Assembly (NCBI GenBank): GCA_900314635.1
Contig: OMVY01000003.1
Span: 124,001-188,000, forward strand
Length of the DNA: 64,000 bases
Reading direction: 5' to 3'
Origin: an uncultured Methanobrevibacter sp.
Lineage (GTDB): Archaea; Methanobacteriota; Methanobacteria; Methanobacteriales; Methanobacteriaceae
The position numbers were made by a program, and so were the translations under genes. A model generated the notes under the pieces. It did not search any database and had not been told where the DNA came from. It saw nothing but the letters and a program-made list of their open reading frames with translations. Shown here one piece after another: positions 45,093 through 54,351 of the stretch. Numbering within the stretch: position 1 is the stretch's first letter; the number at the start of each line of letters is the position of its first letter.

Positions 45093-46616
45093 ATGGCTGA
45101 TGATTTTGCTTTATCCGATATCAAGAAGATTGCTGGCGGAGAGGAACTGCTTGCAGGTAATTTTGGAATAGAAGTTGAAGGATTAAGGGTTACACATAAT
45201 GGCAAGCTGTCCCTTAGGCCTCATCCATCTATTTTTGGAAACAAGCTTACAAACCCGTATATTACAACAGATTTTTCAGAAAGCCAGGTGGAAATCATCA
45301 CACCTACTTTTGAAAGTATTGATGAAGCCTTTGACTTTTTTTCATTCATGTCTGATCTGGTTAATGTTTCCCTGGACAAGGATGAATACCTGTGGTTCCA
45401 GTCACTGCCTTGCATACTTCCTAAATCCTCAGACATTCCAATTGCCAGATATGAGGGGGATGAAAAGGCTCAGGAGTCAATGGATTACAGAAAAGGTCTT
45501 GCAAAAAAATACGGCCTTAGAAAACAATTGATTTCAGGAATCCACTTCAATTTCTCATTCTCTGAGGATTTTATTCAAAAATTATATGACAATTCATGTA
45601 GCGGAAAGTCCTTCAAGGATTTCAAGGATAATCTTTACTTGAAGGTTACAAGAAACTATTTAAGGCATTTATGGCTTATAGTCTACCTTACTGGTGCTTC
45701 TGTAGCCTGCCATAAGACATTCAATCATGAATGCGTTCGGCTGATGGACAGGCAAGGCAAATCCGGAAGCCTCTACACAAGTACGGGTTGTTCCCTTAGA
45801 AACTCTTCTTTTGGCTATAAAAACTTGAAAAAGCTCTACCCATCTTATAATTCAGTCAGGGAATTCACAGATGATGTTCAATCATATATTGATGAGGGAA
45901 TCCTATCTGAGGCAAAAGAACTTTATACTCAAATAAGGCTGAAGCCAAAAAATCCTCCAGATCTTTTGAATTCTCTAAATGAAGATGGCGTAAGGTATAT
46001 TGAAGTTCGAACCCTTGATATTAATCCATTTTATAAATGCGGTTTGATTAAAAAGGACATGGAGTTCATTCACCTGCTTCTTGTTTATTGTCTTTTAAAG
46101 GATGAATCAGACTATGTGAACTGGCAGAAAGAGTCATTAATCAATGAAGAACGGGTTGCTGTCAGCGCATTTGATCCGGATATGAGATTGCTGAAAGATG
46201 GTGAAGAGACAACCATAAATGAATGGGGCTTGGAAATCATTGACAGAATGAGAGTCGTGCTTGAAGAATTCGATATTGATTGCGATGGAATCCTTGACAA
46301 TATGGCTGACAAGATTCGCAATCCTTCAATAACTTATGCAAGGCAGATTGTCAAGCTGGTTGAAGAAAAAGGATTCATAAGGGCTCAAATGAGACTTGCC
46401 CGTTCAAATAAGATTACAAGCAATTATATTATCAATCAGACTGATTTGATTTATGATGACAAGTTTAAAAAGTATGTTCCGATTGCTCTTCCTGGATTGA
46501 AGGACACTTGTGCAACTGATGATGTATTTGCCGAGTTCAGAGGCACCAATCTCTGCAGTATAGAAGAAGAGCTCAGAAAGCTATCTGAAGAAGAGGATAG
46601 TTCAAAATCAGTTTGA
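45093..46616 (+). CDS. glutamate-cysteine ligase (GshA-type, GshF N-domain-like)
   Basis: The ligase couples Glu and Cys through the gamma-carboxyl using ATP. GNFGIEVEGLRVT near residue 22 gives the metal-binding acidic residues. SGIHFNFSF (about 149-156) and RYIEVRTLDINPF (about 302-313) are the other active-site signatures. It resembles the N-terminal half of bifunctional GshF but has no C-terminal ATP-grasp glutathione synthetase, so the product should be gamma-glutamylcysteine. GAGG six bases before the ATG at 45093 sets the start; an in-frame upstream extension of 31 residues is unsupported. Most methanogens lack such a gene, and acquisition from bacteria is likely. Confidence 0.88.
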   Translation: MADDFALSDIKKIAGGEELLAGNFGIEVEGLRVTHNGKLSLRPHPSIFGNKLTNPYITTDFSESQVEIITPTFESIDEAFDFFSFMSDLVNVSLDKDEYLWFQSLPCILPKSSDIPIARYEGDEKAQESMDYRKGLAKKYGLRKQLISGIHFNFSFSEDFIQKLYDNSCSGKSFKDFKDNLYLKVTRNYLRHLWLIVYLTGASVACHKTFNHECVRLMDRQGKSGSLYTSTGCSLRNSSFGYKNLKKLYPSYNSVREFTDDVQSYIDEGILSEAKELYTQIRLKPKNPPDLLNSLNEDGVRYIEVRTLDINPFYKCGLIKKDMEFIHLLLVYCLLKDESDYVNWQKESLINEERVAVSAFDPDMRLLKDGEETTINEWGLEIIDRMRVVLEEFDIDCDGILDNMADKIRNPSITYARQIVKLVEEKGFIRAQMRLARSNKITSNYIINQTDLIYDDKFKKYVPIALPGLKDTCATDDVFAEFRGTNLCSIEEELRKLSEEEDSSKSV

Positions 46617-46752
46617 TATCGTTATTTTTTTAAAATAGCTAAAATATTTTAAAAAATGGAATTTTTCATTCCATTTCCTTTTTTTAAGTAAAAAATAGTT
46701 TTTGAATTGAATTTTATATTTTTGAAATTTTTTTAAGTTTTTTCGATGTTTT

Positions 46753-47091
46753 TTAAATTTTAACATTTTTCATGAAATTTACATGATTGATATAGCTATC
46801 TAAAGCTTCTTTTACAGTTCCTTCTTCCCGAACCAGTTTTATATTGGCTTCACTAGCTTTAATTTGGGCTTTAAAACCAAATTCAAGGCAAATGACCACA
46901 TCGCAATCTTCAATTGCTTTTATTATCAAATAGCTCTGCTCTTTCTTATCTTCTTCTATTGCGACAGTTCTATGTTCTAAAAAGCTCAAATCCTCATTTT
47001 CTTCATTGTAATCATAAACATACAAGGAGTTTCCTTTTCCAAAATGGAGGTCTACATTTTCTCCATCGCTTGATGTAACAGCTATTCTCAT
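46753..47091 (-). CDS. NifX/NifB-C-terminal-like cofactor-binding protein
   Basis: This 112-residue protein of the dinitrogenase iron-molybdenum cofactor (NifX/NafY) fold family has MRIAVTSSDGENVDLHFGKG, the conserved HFG motif, and DCDVVICLEFGFKAQ. Such proteins carry Fe-S or FeMo-type clusters or act in unknown metal handling in methanogens. AAAGGTGA precedes the ATG. The gene begins 19 bases after the ClC transporter stop, so the two share a transcript. No nitrogenase gene is in the window. Confidence 0.85.
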   Translation of the reverse strand: MRIAVTSSDGENVDLHFGKGNSLYVYDYNEENEDLSFLEHRTVAIEEDKKEQSYLIIKAIEDCDVVICLEFGFKAQIKASEANIKLVREEGTVKEALDSYINHVNFMKNVKI

Positions 47092-47110
47092 TTTTTCACC
47101 TTTAATGCAA

Positions 47111-48679
47111 TTATTCTTTCCAATTGTTGTAAATCAGCCTTTCAATTTCCTTATTGTCTTCGTAATATGTTTTGTAATTCATTATGACAAACAATTCATC
47201 AGCATATTTCACTCTCAGTTCGTCATCAGGAATCAATGTATTTCCACTTCTCACAATGCTTACAACCATTGCAGATTTAGGAATTGGGAGATCCCAGACT
47301 TTCTGTCCTATTAATGCGCAGTCAATAGGAACAACATATTCCTCGAGTATGCTTTTTGTCTCGTCGAATTCAATCTTATTCTCCTTCTCAAGCAATCTTT
47401 TAAGCAGGGAGTCGTAAATCGGTTCATCGCCGAGGATTGTTGGAATCATATATGCAATTACGGTTACAATTATCATCGCAACAATAGAATTGGTTGATCC
47501 TGTCATTTCGGCAATTAAAACGATTGCTGTAATAGGTGTTCTAATTGAAGCTGCAAACATTGCTCCCATTGAAATCATGATGAACTTGTATGCAATCAAA
47601 GGGTCGAATCCGAAAATCGGTATTACAATCGCACTGAAAATGGCTCCGATATATGCTCCGATTACAAGAACCGGATAAAAGATTCCTCCAGGGGCTCCTG
47701 AACCAAAACAGAATATCAAAAGCAGATACTTCCCGATTAAAAGCATTATTAAAACTGATAATGGAGGCAGGCTGATTTCTATTAAGGACATCATTGAATA
47801 TCCTCCGCCTAAGACATTAGGCAGGAATAATCCAACAACTCCTGTAACCATGAACACCATTACAAATCTTATTTCAATCGGAATGAAGCTAAGCTTGTTC
47901 CATAAGTCTGATGCCTTGATCATTCCCTTGTTGTAGATGAAACCAAGGAATCCAATTGCTATTCCCAGAACAATAAAGAGCCAGTAATGATTTAAAGGAA
48001 GATTCAATGAGGTGAATGGGAATATTGGGCTTTGTCCAAAGAATGCTTTTGAAACCAAATCTGCCACAATAGCTGAAATAAGGCCTACCAGAACTATTGA
48101 CCTGTCAAAACCTTTGTTGATTTCCTCCAGTATGAACAGGAATCCTGCAAGGGGTGCGCTGAATGTTGCAGCAAGTCCTGCACCGCTTCCACATACAAGA
48201 AGGCGCTTCTCATCGGTTTTTGTATTGGGGAGACGTTTAGAGACTCCTTTCGCAACCATGGCTCCCAATTGTACAGATGGTCCCTCCCTTCCAAGTGAAA
48301 GACCTCCAAGTGCTGTGAGGGTACCTCCAATAAACTTGGCGATTGTTGCTTTCCACCAGTTGACATCAAAATATCCTTTGACTTCCCCCATTACATGGGG
48401 AATTCCGCTTCCTGATATGTCGGGATCCCATTTAACCAGAAGGGCTGTGATAAAACCCATTATGGCCAATATGCAAAACCATGCCATGGTCAGGAAGAGA
48501 TCTCCTTTCACATATTCAATTGTGGAAAAGAGAATGTTTTCCGATGTATTCAGGGATAATCTGTATAAAGATACCACCAATCCTGAGAAAAGACCTATTA
48601 AAATGGCTTCAATGGATAATATTAAAATATATTTTGAATTTTCCACATTGAATCCCAGGGTTCTTTTAATCATTTTCAT
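47111..48679 (-). CDS. ClC-family chloride channel/antiporter with TrkA-C (RCK_C) domain
   Basis: The 522-residue membrane protein has the ClC signatures SGSGIPHV, LSLGREGPSVQLG (gating Glu) and GSGAPGGIFYPVL. EEINKGF contains the Glu equivalent to the internal proton-transfer site of antiporters. The last 90 residues form a cytosolic RCK_C-type domain (VVSIVRSGNTLIPDDELRV), which may sense a ligand. This supports a Cl-/H+ exchanger. The start at 48679 lacks a strong ribosome-binding site, and an ATG six bases downstream is equally possible. Confidence 0.9.
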   Translation of the reverse strand: MKMIKRTLGFNVENSKYILILSIEAILIGLFSGLVVSLYRLSLNTSENILFSTIEYVKGDLFLTMAWFCILAIMGFITALLVKWDPDISGSGIPHVMGEVKGYFDVNWWKATIAKFIGGTLTALGGLSLGREGPSVQLGAMVAKGVSKRLPNTKTDEKRLLVCGSGAGLAATFSAPLAGFLFILEEINKGFDRSIVLVGLISAIVADLVSKAFFGQSPIFPFTSLNLPLNHYWLFIVLGIAIGFLGFIYNKGMIKASDLWNKLSFIPIEIRFVMVFMVTGVVGLFLPNVLGGGYSMMSLIEISLPPLSVLIMLLIGKYLLLIFCFGSGAPGGIFYPVLVIGAYIGAIFSAIVIPIFGFDPLIAYKFIMISMGAMFAASIRTPITAIVLIAEMTGSTNSIVAMIIVTVIAYMIPTILGDEPIYDSLLKRLLEKENKIEFDETKSILEEYVVPIDCALIGQKVWDLPIPKSAMVVSIVRSGNTLIPDDELRVKYADELFVIMNYKTYYEDNKEIERLIYNNWKE

Positions 48680-48706
48680 GTTAATCAGCTTTAATTATAA
48701 CAGAAC

Positions 48707-48862
48707 TATTTATTTTCTGTTTTTATAAGTTAGATTGTTCTTAATTTTTAATTATTATCAGACTATTGATTTTCTGTTTTTATAAGTTAGATTGTTCTTA
48801 ATTTTTAATTATTATCAGACTATTGATTCTTATTTTATAAGTTAAATTGTTCTTAATGTTTA
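48707..48862. repeat. 57-bp tandem repeats upstream of the ClC gene
   Basis: Units containing TTTTCTGTTTTTATAAGTTA and ATTGTTCTTAATTTTTAATT begin near 48713 and 48770. The first two are nearly identical, and a decayed third begins near 48826. On the minus strand they lie between the flavoprotein gene end region and the ClC start, that is, upstream of ClC. Confidence 0.9.
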
Positions 48863-48886
48863 TTTTATATGTGATTGACTAATAAA

Positions 48887-49456
48887 TTATTCATTTAATT
48901 TCTTAACTACGTTTGCCACATTCTCTCCAAATAGTCTTATGTTGGCAATTCCTTCTGAATCTTCTAATGCAGTGCCTTCAGGACCTGCAAAAACAATATT
49001 CCAATAATTCGCACCAACTACAATCATTCCATTGATAGGGAAGAACATTGTCATTTCCTGCAATGTCAGGCTCTGACCTCCGCGCCTTGCAACTGCAATA
49101 GGGCCCCCGACCATTCCGTTTAGGAATTTGTCGTTTCCACGGGACACTTTTCCGATTCTTTGAAGTGCGGACATCATGTCTCCTCGTGCTGTACCGAAGT
49201 AGACAGGCGCTGCAGGAATAAATCCATCAGCTTCCCTCAATTTGTCAATGACTTCTTCAAGTCCGTCATTCAATACGCAGTTTTCAGTTTCAGTGCATTT
49301 TAAGCATCCAATACATGATTTGATATCCTTTCCCCTAAGTGAGATGATTTCAGTTTCCACCCCTTCTTTTTCAATGTATTTCGCACATTCTTCCAAAACA
49401 GTCATTGTATTGCTGTTTTTTCTTGGACTTCCACTTAATAATATTACTTTAACCAT
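48887..49456 (-). CDS. iron-sulfur flavoprotein (NADPH-dependent FMN reductase family)
   Basis: This 189-residue flavodoxin-fold protein has the FMN-phosphate loop LLSGSPRKNSNT. A compact cysteine motif, CIGCLKCTETENC, fits the 4Fe-4S site of archaeal Isf proteins. APVYFGTARGDM is the second FMN-binding segment. Isf-type proteins shuttle electrons from ferredoxin and may reduce O2 or H2O2. GGAGG precedes the ATG. It is transcribed alone, downstream of tyrA on the same strand. Confidence 0.9.
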   Translation of the reverse strand: MVKVILLSGSPRKNSNTMTVLEECAKYIEKEGVETEIISLRGKDIKSCIGCLKCTETENCVLNDGLEEVIDKLREADGFIPAAPVYFGTARGDMMSALQRIGKVSRGNDKFLNGMVGGPIAVARRGGQSLTLQEMTMFFPINGMIVVGANYWNIVFAGPEGTALEDSEGIANIRLFGENVANVVKKLNE

Positions 49457-49611
49457 TCTTTGCCTCCAAAAGTTTTTTTTAATTAATTAATCTTGATTTT
49501 AATATTTTAATTAAATTTCATTTTATTATGGTTCTATGACTGCTTGAGATCTTCTTATTGTCTTAATAATCATATGATGGCTAGCTGGCTTTATTATCTA
49601 ATGGCCAGCCA

Positions 49612-50919
49612 TTATCTTAAAATTCCTCCAAATCCTTTTAAAGTATCTTTAGCCTTTTTAATCGCCTCTTTTTCAAAGGATTCAACAATAAAAGTATAAC
49701 TTATTTCACCTTCTTTGATTTGAGGGCCGTTATAAGTCTCTACGATTTCCACTTTGCTTATGTTTTTTATATTTGACAAGGTGTCCCTAATGATTTCCGG
49801 ATTGGAATTAGCAGGGAAAAGACAGCTTAAAGATGCGCTTAAAATCTTTTCATTAGCCAGTCTCCATTCAAACACTTCTTTTTCATTTAAAATTCGGATA
49901 TTGGATATTTTCAATTTTTTGATTTTACCGCTTTTAGTTCTAAGTATTGCAAATCCATAATCAATATCTTCCAAAACTCCGATATGGACTGTTTTGGAGT
50001 AGATGTGCTTCAAGGCAATTTCTTCCCCTATGGAGTCTTTCAATCTGTTGAACTCTTGTGTAAGTGCGTTGATGGCCTTGTCACTTCTACCTAATGCTCC
50101 TTGAATATCGCCCATGTTTTTTGTCGCCCTGTTTGCGATTTCAATAAATTCCTCTTCATCCTCTCTTGAAATAGCATCTTTCAATTCAAGCACTGAATCG
50201 GCGAATGCCTGTCGGATCTGTTCTCCAACTTTATTCTCATGCTGGATGGAATAGGTAAGATAAGGGTTCTGGGATACAATTCTGGCAATTGTATCGATCA
50301 TCAGGTTGTAAATCGGACTTTCATAATCTTCAGTGTCTTTAATATTGATTTTGAGCTTTTCAATAGCTGATGCTGTTGAAATGTATGAAAAGTGAGTCAG
50401 CACTTGAACAACCGCCATCATGCGGTCATGATGCTCTGGTGTGGTCTCCATGATTCGGACTTTCTTTCGCTTAAAATAACTGTAGATCCTCCTATACCAC
50501 TCTCCCTTGTAGCTTGGAGTTAAAACAATTACCTGGCCGTCCAGGCTCGGAGTTCTCGGACCGAAAATCGGGTGCATTGGAATGAAGTCAACGCCTTCGC
50601 CAATGCATTCCTCCATTTTTTCAGCAGGACCTTCTTTTACAGAAGTCACATCCATCATCAAAGAGCCTTTCTTCATGTGGGGAGCCAGTTCTTCTATCAC
50701 ATCATTTGTGCTGGCTATTGGAACTGCAACGATTACGATGTCACATTTTGCAGCGGTTTTAGTATTGTTTTTAGAGTATTCAACTCCTAATTCCTCACTT
50801 GCTTTTGCTCCTGTGTTCACATCACGCCCTGTAATGACAACATCAAAGCCGTCTTCAGCTAAATATTTTGCAAATGTCTTTCCAAGCCCGTTGGTTCCTC
50901 CAATAATTCCTATTTTCAT
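49612..50919 (-). CDS. tyrA: prephenate dehydrogenase TyrA with C-terminal extension
   Basis: The enzyme oxidises and decarboxylates prephenate to hydroxyphenylpyruvate in tyrosine synthesis. GIIGGTNGLGKTFA is the NAD(P)-binding loop, HPIFGPRTPSLDGQ the substrate segment and HHDRMMAVVQVLTHF the helical-domain signature. From about residue 330 an additional domain ends ISYTFIVESFEKEAI and may be an ACT-like effector-binding domain. AAAGGGA precedes the ATG. At 435 residues it matches euryarchaeal forms. Confidence 0.92.
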   Translation of the reverse strand: MKIGIIGGTNGLGKTFAKYLAEDGFDVVITGRDVNTGAKASEELGVEYSKNNTKTAAKCDIVIVAVPIASTNDVIEELAPHMKKGSLMMDVTSVKEGPAEKMEECIGEGVDFIPMHPIFGPRTPSLDGQVIVLTPSYKGEWYRRIYSYFKRKKVRIMETTPEHHDRMMAVVQVLTHFSYISTASAIEKLKINIKDTEDYESPIYNLMIDTIARIVSQNPYLTYSIQHENKVGEQIRQAFADSVLELKDAISREDEEEFIEIANRATKNMGDIQGALGRSDKAINALTQEFNRLKDSIGEEIALKHIYSKTVHIGVLEDIDYGFAILRTKSGKIKKLKISNIRILNEKEVFEWRLANEKILSASLSCLFPANSNPEIIRDTLSNIKNISKVEIVETYNGPQIKEGEISYTFIVESFEKEAIKKAKDTLKGFGGILR

Positions 50920-51202
50920 TCAAATCCCTTTTATCAGTTTATTAGGAAGTTTAATTTCTTAACTTTTTTTAATATCCGGTTTTATTAATTAATTATAATA
51001 AATATTATATTTAAATCTGTAAGTTTAAGACCTAAAACCCTTTAAATATATTTAATCTGTAAGCTCAAAATCTAAAAAACCATTAATATCATATTATATT
51101 TATAATCTTAAACTTTATATTTTTACTTAAATTTTATATAATCATAAAACAAACCTTATATTGTTTAATGAAATTTATTATTTTTATTTTGGTGAATTTG
51201 AT

Positions 51203-52264
51203 ATGAAAATTACTTTTGAAGATAGAAAAAAAGGATTAGTCGCGCTTCTTCCAGAGACTTTGGATGACCTGTGGCATTTGTCACATATAATCGCTGAAGG
51301 TGATGAGGTATTCTCCAAAACAACAAGGAGAATACAAGACAATACTGGAGACAAGCTTAGAAGCGACAGGGGAGTTAAAAAGACATTTACTCTGGGGATT
51401 TCCGTTGAAAGCGTAAGTTTTCATATCTTCACTGGAAAGCTTAGAATCATAGGTTCCATAATTCGAGGACCTGAAGACCTTGTTCCTTTAGGATCCCACC
51501 ATACCATTGAAGCCAAATTAAATACTTCCATACGAATTAAAAAAGAGCATTGGTCCAATTATGCCATTAAAAGAATCAATCAGGCTATTGAATCAAGCAA
51601 GAAACTGTCTGCAATGATTGTCGTTCTGGAGGATGACGAGGCCTTCTTTGGTTTGATGAGGCAGTACGGTCTTGAATATTATGGGCCTGTTGTTGGAAAC
51701 ATCTCTGGAAAACGCATTGTCGACAAGAACAGAGGCAAGGACGTGGAGAAATTCTATAGAAATGTTGCCGACTATATCTTGAAGTTTAAAGAGGTTAAGG
51801 CAATAGTTTTAGCAGGTCCTGGATTTGTCAAGAATGATTTCTACAAGTATCTGCAATCCCATTATCCTGATATCGCCAAAAATTCTGTTTTGGAAGCTAC
51901 AGGATCCGGCGGACGTGTGGGCATTAGCGAAGTGCTTAGAAAGGGCACAGTCGAGAAACTAGCTACTGAAAACAGGGTGGCTTTTGAAATAGCTGCGGTA
52001 AATGATCTCCTCGGCGAGATATCCAAATCATCCAAGCTTGTTGTTTATGGTAAAAAGGATGTGATGGATGCCATAAACATGGGTGCGGTTGAAAAACTGC
52101 TTGTTTTGGATAATTTAATCAGAAGCGATGATCTGGAGGATTCCATGGACAGGGTTGAGAACATGTCCGGCGAGGTTCTGGTTGTAAGCAGCGAACACGA
52201 CGGCGGAGCTCAGCTTAAATCATTGGGCGGTCTGGCTGCTTTTCTAAGGTATCCGATAGTTTAA
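51203..52264 (+). CDS. pelA: Pelota (Dom34) mRNA surveillance protein
   Basis: Archaeal Pelota, with aEF1A and ABCE1, releases stalled ribosomes. The N-terminal Sm-like domain covers residues 1-130 (GLVALLPETLDDLWHLSHII). The central eRF1-domain-2-like part lacks the GGQ motif, and domain 3 ends AQLKSLGGLAAFLRYPI, the family hallmark. GGTGA seven bases before the ATG at 51203 sets the start; 14 upstream in-frame codons are unsupported. It is 353 residues long. Confidence 0.95.
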   Translation: MKITFEDRKKGLVALLPETLDDLWHLSHIIAEGDEVFSKTTRRIQDNTGDKLRSDRGVKKTFTLGISVESVSFHIFTGKLRIIGSIIRGPEDLVPLGSHHTIEAKLNTSIRIKKEHWSNYAIKRINQAIESSKKLSAMIVVLEDDEAFFGLMRQYGLEYYGPVVGNISGKRIVDKNRGKDVEKFYRNVADYILKFKEVKAIVLAGPGFVKNDFYKYLQSHYPDIAKNSVLEATGSGGRVGISEVLRKGTVEKLATENRVAFEIAAVNDLLGEISKSSKLVVYGKKDVMDAINMGAVEKLLVLDNLIRSDDLEDSMDRVENMSGEVLVVSSEHDGGAQLKSLGGLAAFLRYPIV

Positions 52265-52600
52265 TTTCATTTTTTCAAGATTTCGCTATTCACTTAAGTC
52301 TTATTTCTAATTTTATAAGCATTTCTGATTCATATATGCATTTTGCATAATCTTTTAATCTAGTGATTCTAATTAATTTTTTTAAATTTTATAGAATCTA
52401 ATTAATTTTTTCACATTTTATATAATCTAATTAATTTTTTCATATTTTATATAATCTAAATTTTTTACATTTTAAATAAAATGTATATATTATGAAAAAT
52501 AAAAATTTATTAAAGTGTTTATCAATTAGTTGATAATGAAGCATATAAGTTATAAAAACTGTTTAGTGGAATATAGTTTCATTAAACAAGGAAGTAAAAC
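52265..52600. repeat. 28-30-bp tandem repeats
   Basis: Four diverged units containing ATCTAATTAATTTTTT and a (C/T)A(C/T)ATTTTATATA tail run from about 52366 to 52470. The remainder is AT-rich and includes a TATA-like ATAAGTTATAAAA near 52544-52557, ahead of the MraY-like gene. Confidence 0.75.
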
Positions 52601-53557
52601 ATGTTTTTTGAATTGTTATTTGTATTTATCGTATCATTGTTAGGTGCTGCAGGACTGAATATAGTATTTAGATTCTTTGGAAAGCGCGGATACATGGGCA
52701 ACTTATACGAAAATGTTCGAGGAGGCACTCCTCGGGCTATTGGTGTAATTCCATTTATTCTGCTCAGCCTATTCATGCTGCCAGGATTTAATAATCTTGT
52801 TCTAATAATCGGTCTTTGTGCCTTGGCTGATGATATAATCGGTAGAAAAAGAATAGGTTATCTGCCTTTTGAAATAGGACAGCTTATCCGTGGAATCGGA
52901 ATGCTCTGTGTTATTGGAATCGGATATCCTCTCATGGGATTCTCTTCAATTCTTGTTGCTCTTATGATCCAGCCGATGAATATTGCAGACATGCAGCCTG
53001 GAACTGCATCAAGTGTTGTCATTATTATGAGCTTGTTCTGTGTTTTAGCTTCTGTATTGTTGAGAGTTGATCCATTTATGGAAATTCCTGCTTATTACGT
53101 TCCTTTGCTCACACTTGTGGTTTGTCTGGGATACTGTCCTCTGGACTTCTCAGGCAAGATCATGATGGGCGAAGTGGGCAATCATTCATTTGCCGTGGCT
53201 TTAGGAATATCCTATTATGTTCTTGGAGGATTAGTTGGAACCTTGATCCTATTTGTAATAACCATATTCTTAATCGCATATGTTAGAAGGTACCACTTGT
53301 CAAGATTCCTTGTGACAAAATTAAATCTTACAAATCCGACTTTTGGAGATTTATTCATGGATGTCTTAACTGGAGGAGGTTTAGGCGATTTATTTAGAAA
53401 GATTATTCTCAAAGAAAGGCAATATGTTGTTAAAAACAATTTATTGATTCTTTTAGGATTTAGAAGGCTGCTTTATAATCCTTATGCTCCAAACCATGAA
53501 AGAGTGGTCTCTACAGATTTAAGAGTTAAAAAAGCAGATTTAAGAAAGAATTATTGA
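52601..53557 (+). CDS. MraY-like glycosyltransferase 4 family membrane protein
   Basis: The 318-residue protein has about nine or ten membrane helices. Motifs of polyprenyl-phosphate HexNAc-1-phosphate transferases are present in altered form: ALADDIIGRKRI (Asp-Asp), MNIADMQPG (the N-x-x-D motif) and GEVGNHSFAV (the GDVGS loop). The HHxxE loop of MraY is missing, and the C-terminal tail after residue 270 is basic and cytosolic. A role in making the lipid-linked pseudomurein precursor is likely, though an alternative polyprenyl-glycan pathway is possible. AAGGAAG precedes the ATG. Confidence 0.78.
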   Translation: MFFELLFVFIVSLLGAAGLNIVFRFFGKRGYMGNLYENVRGGTPRAIGVIPFILLSLFMLPGFNNLVLIIGLCALADDIIGRKRIGYLPFEIGQLIRGIGMLCVIGIGYPLMGFSSILVALMIQPMNIADMQPGTASSVVIIMSLFCVLASVLLRVDPFMEIPAYYVPLLTLVVCLGYCPLDFSGKIMMGEVGNHSFAVALGISYYVLGGLVGTLILFVITIFLIAYVRRYHLSRFLVTKLNLTNPTFGDLFMDVLTGGGLGDLFRKIILKERQYVVKNNLLILLGFRRLLYNPYAPNHERVVSTDLRVKKADLRKNY

Positions 53558-53700
53558 ATTAATTTTTGATTATTGCCAATAAGAGCATTAAATTTGGTGA
53601 TTTTCAATAATGGAATTTAATTTCCGATGATTCTCAACTAATGAATTTAGTTTATAAATTTATTTAATGAAATTATTCTATTAATTAGGATGGCGATAGG

Positions 53701-54249
53701 ATGGCTGATGTATTTGAAGTAATTAACAATAGAAGAAGTATCAGAGAGTACAAGAATGAGCAGATCCATGATGTGGAAATTGAACGAATTATTAATGCTG
53801 GAATCATGGCTCCTACTGCAAGAGGAGAGGCTCCATGGCACTTTACAGTAGTTCAAAACACTGATTTTCTGAAAGATATCAACAATACTGTGCACAATGT
53901 TTTAAAGGATTCAGGGGATGAATTCCTGGAAGCTATTGCATATTCAGACAAGAATGTGTTCCACAATGCTCCTACAGTGGTCATAGTGTCTGTTAGATCT
54001 GATGCAACCAATATGCAGGCGGATGCGGCGGCAGCTATTGAAAACATGCTTCTGGCTGCTGAAGGTTTGGATATCGGTGCATGCTGGCTTGGCTTGATTG
54101 CAGCATACTTCGAGGATGCTCAGAACTTGAAACATCTGCACATTCCTGAAGGCTACACTCCTTTATATGGTGTTTCTTTAGGTTATAAAGCAGGAGAAGC
54201 TCCAGAAGCTCCTCAACGCAGCAAAGATGTAGTAACTTGGATAAGATAA
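53701..54249 (+). CDS. nitroreductase family FMN protein
   Basis: This 182-residue nitroreductase-fold enzyme has RRSIREYKNEQI (FMN-phosphate contact) and AGIMAPTARGEAPWHFTVV. GLDIGACWLGL is also a family feature. It is expected to be a dimeric NAD(P)H- or F420H2-using reductase of quinone-, nitro- or flavin-type substrates. A GATAGG directly before the ATG and GGATGG further upstream are possible ribosome-binding sites. The substrate cannot be told from sequence. Confidence 0.9.
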   Translation: MADVFEVINNRRSIREYKNEQIHDVEIERIINAGIMAPTARGEAPWHFTVVQNTDFLKDINNTVHNVLKDSGDEFLEAIAYSDKNVFHNAPTVVIVSVRSDATNMQADAAAAIENMLLAAEGLDIGACWLGLIAAYFEDAQNLKHLHIPEGYTPLYGVSLGYKAGEAPEAPQRSKDVVTWIR

Positions 54250-54351
54250 TTATCCAAGCCTTTTCTTTTTTTTTTAATTAGTTTTTGATGTTTTTTAGAA
54301 TTTTTGTCTTTTTTTGTTTGTTTTGTCTTCTTATAAGTTTAATAATCAGAG

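Noticed and set aside
46753-47091. NifX-like gene as evidence for nitrogen fixation
   Set aside because: The fold family is widespread in methanogens without nitrogenase, and no nif genes are in the window.
48012-48728. 238-codon open frame on the plus strand opposite the ClC gene
   Set aside because: It is antisense to strongly conserved ClC motifs, with no ribosome-binding site or recognisable domain.
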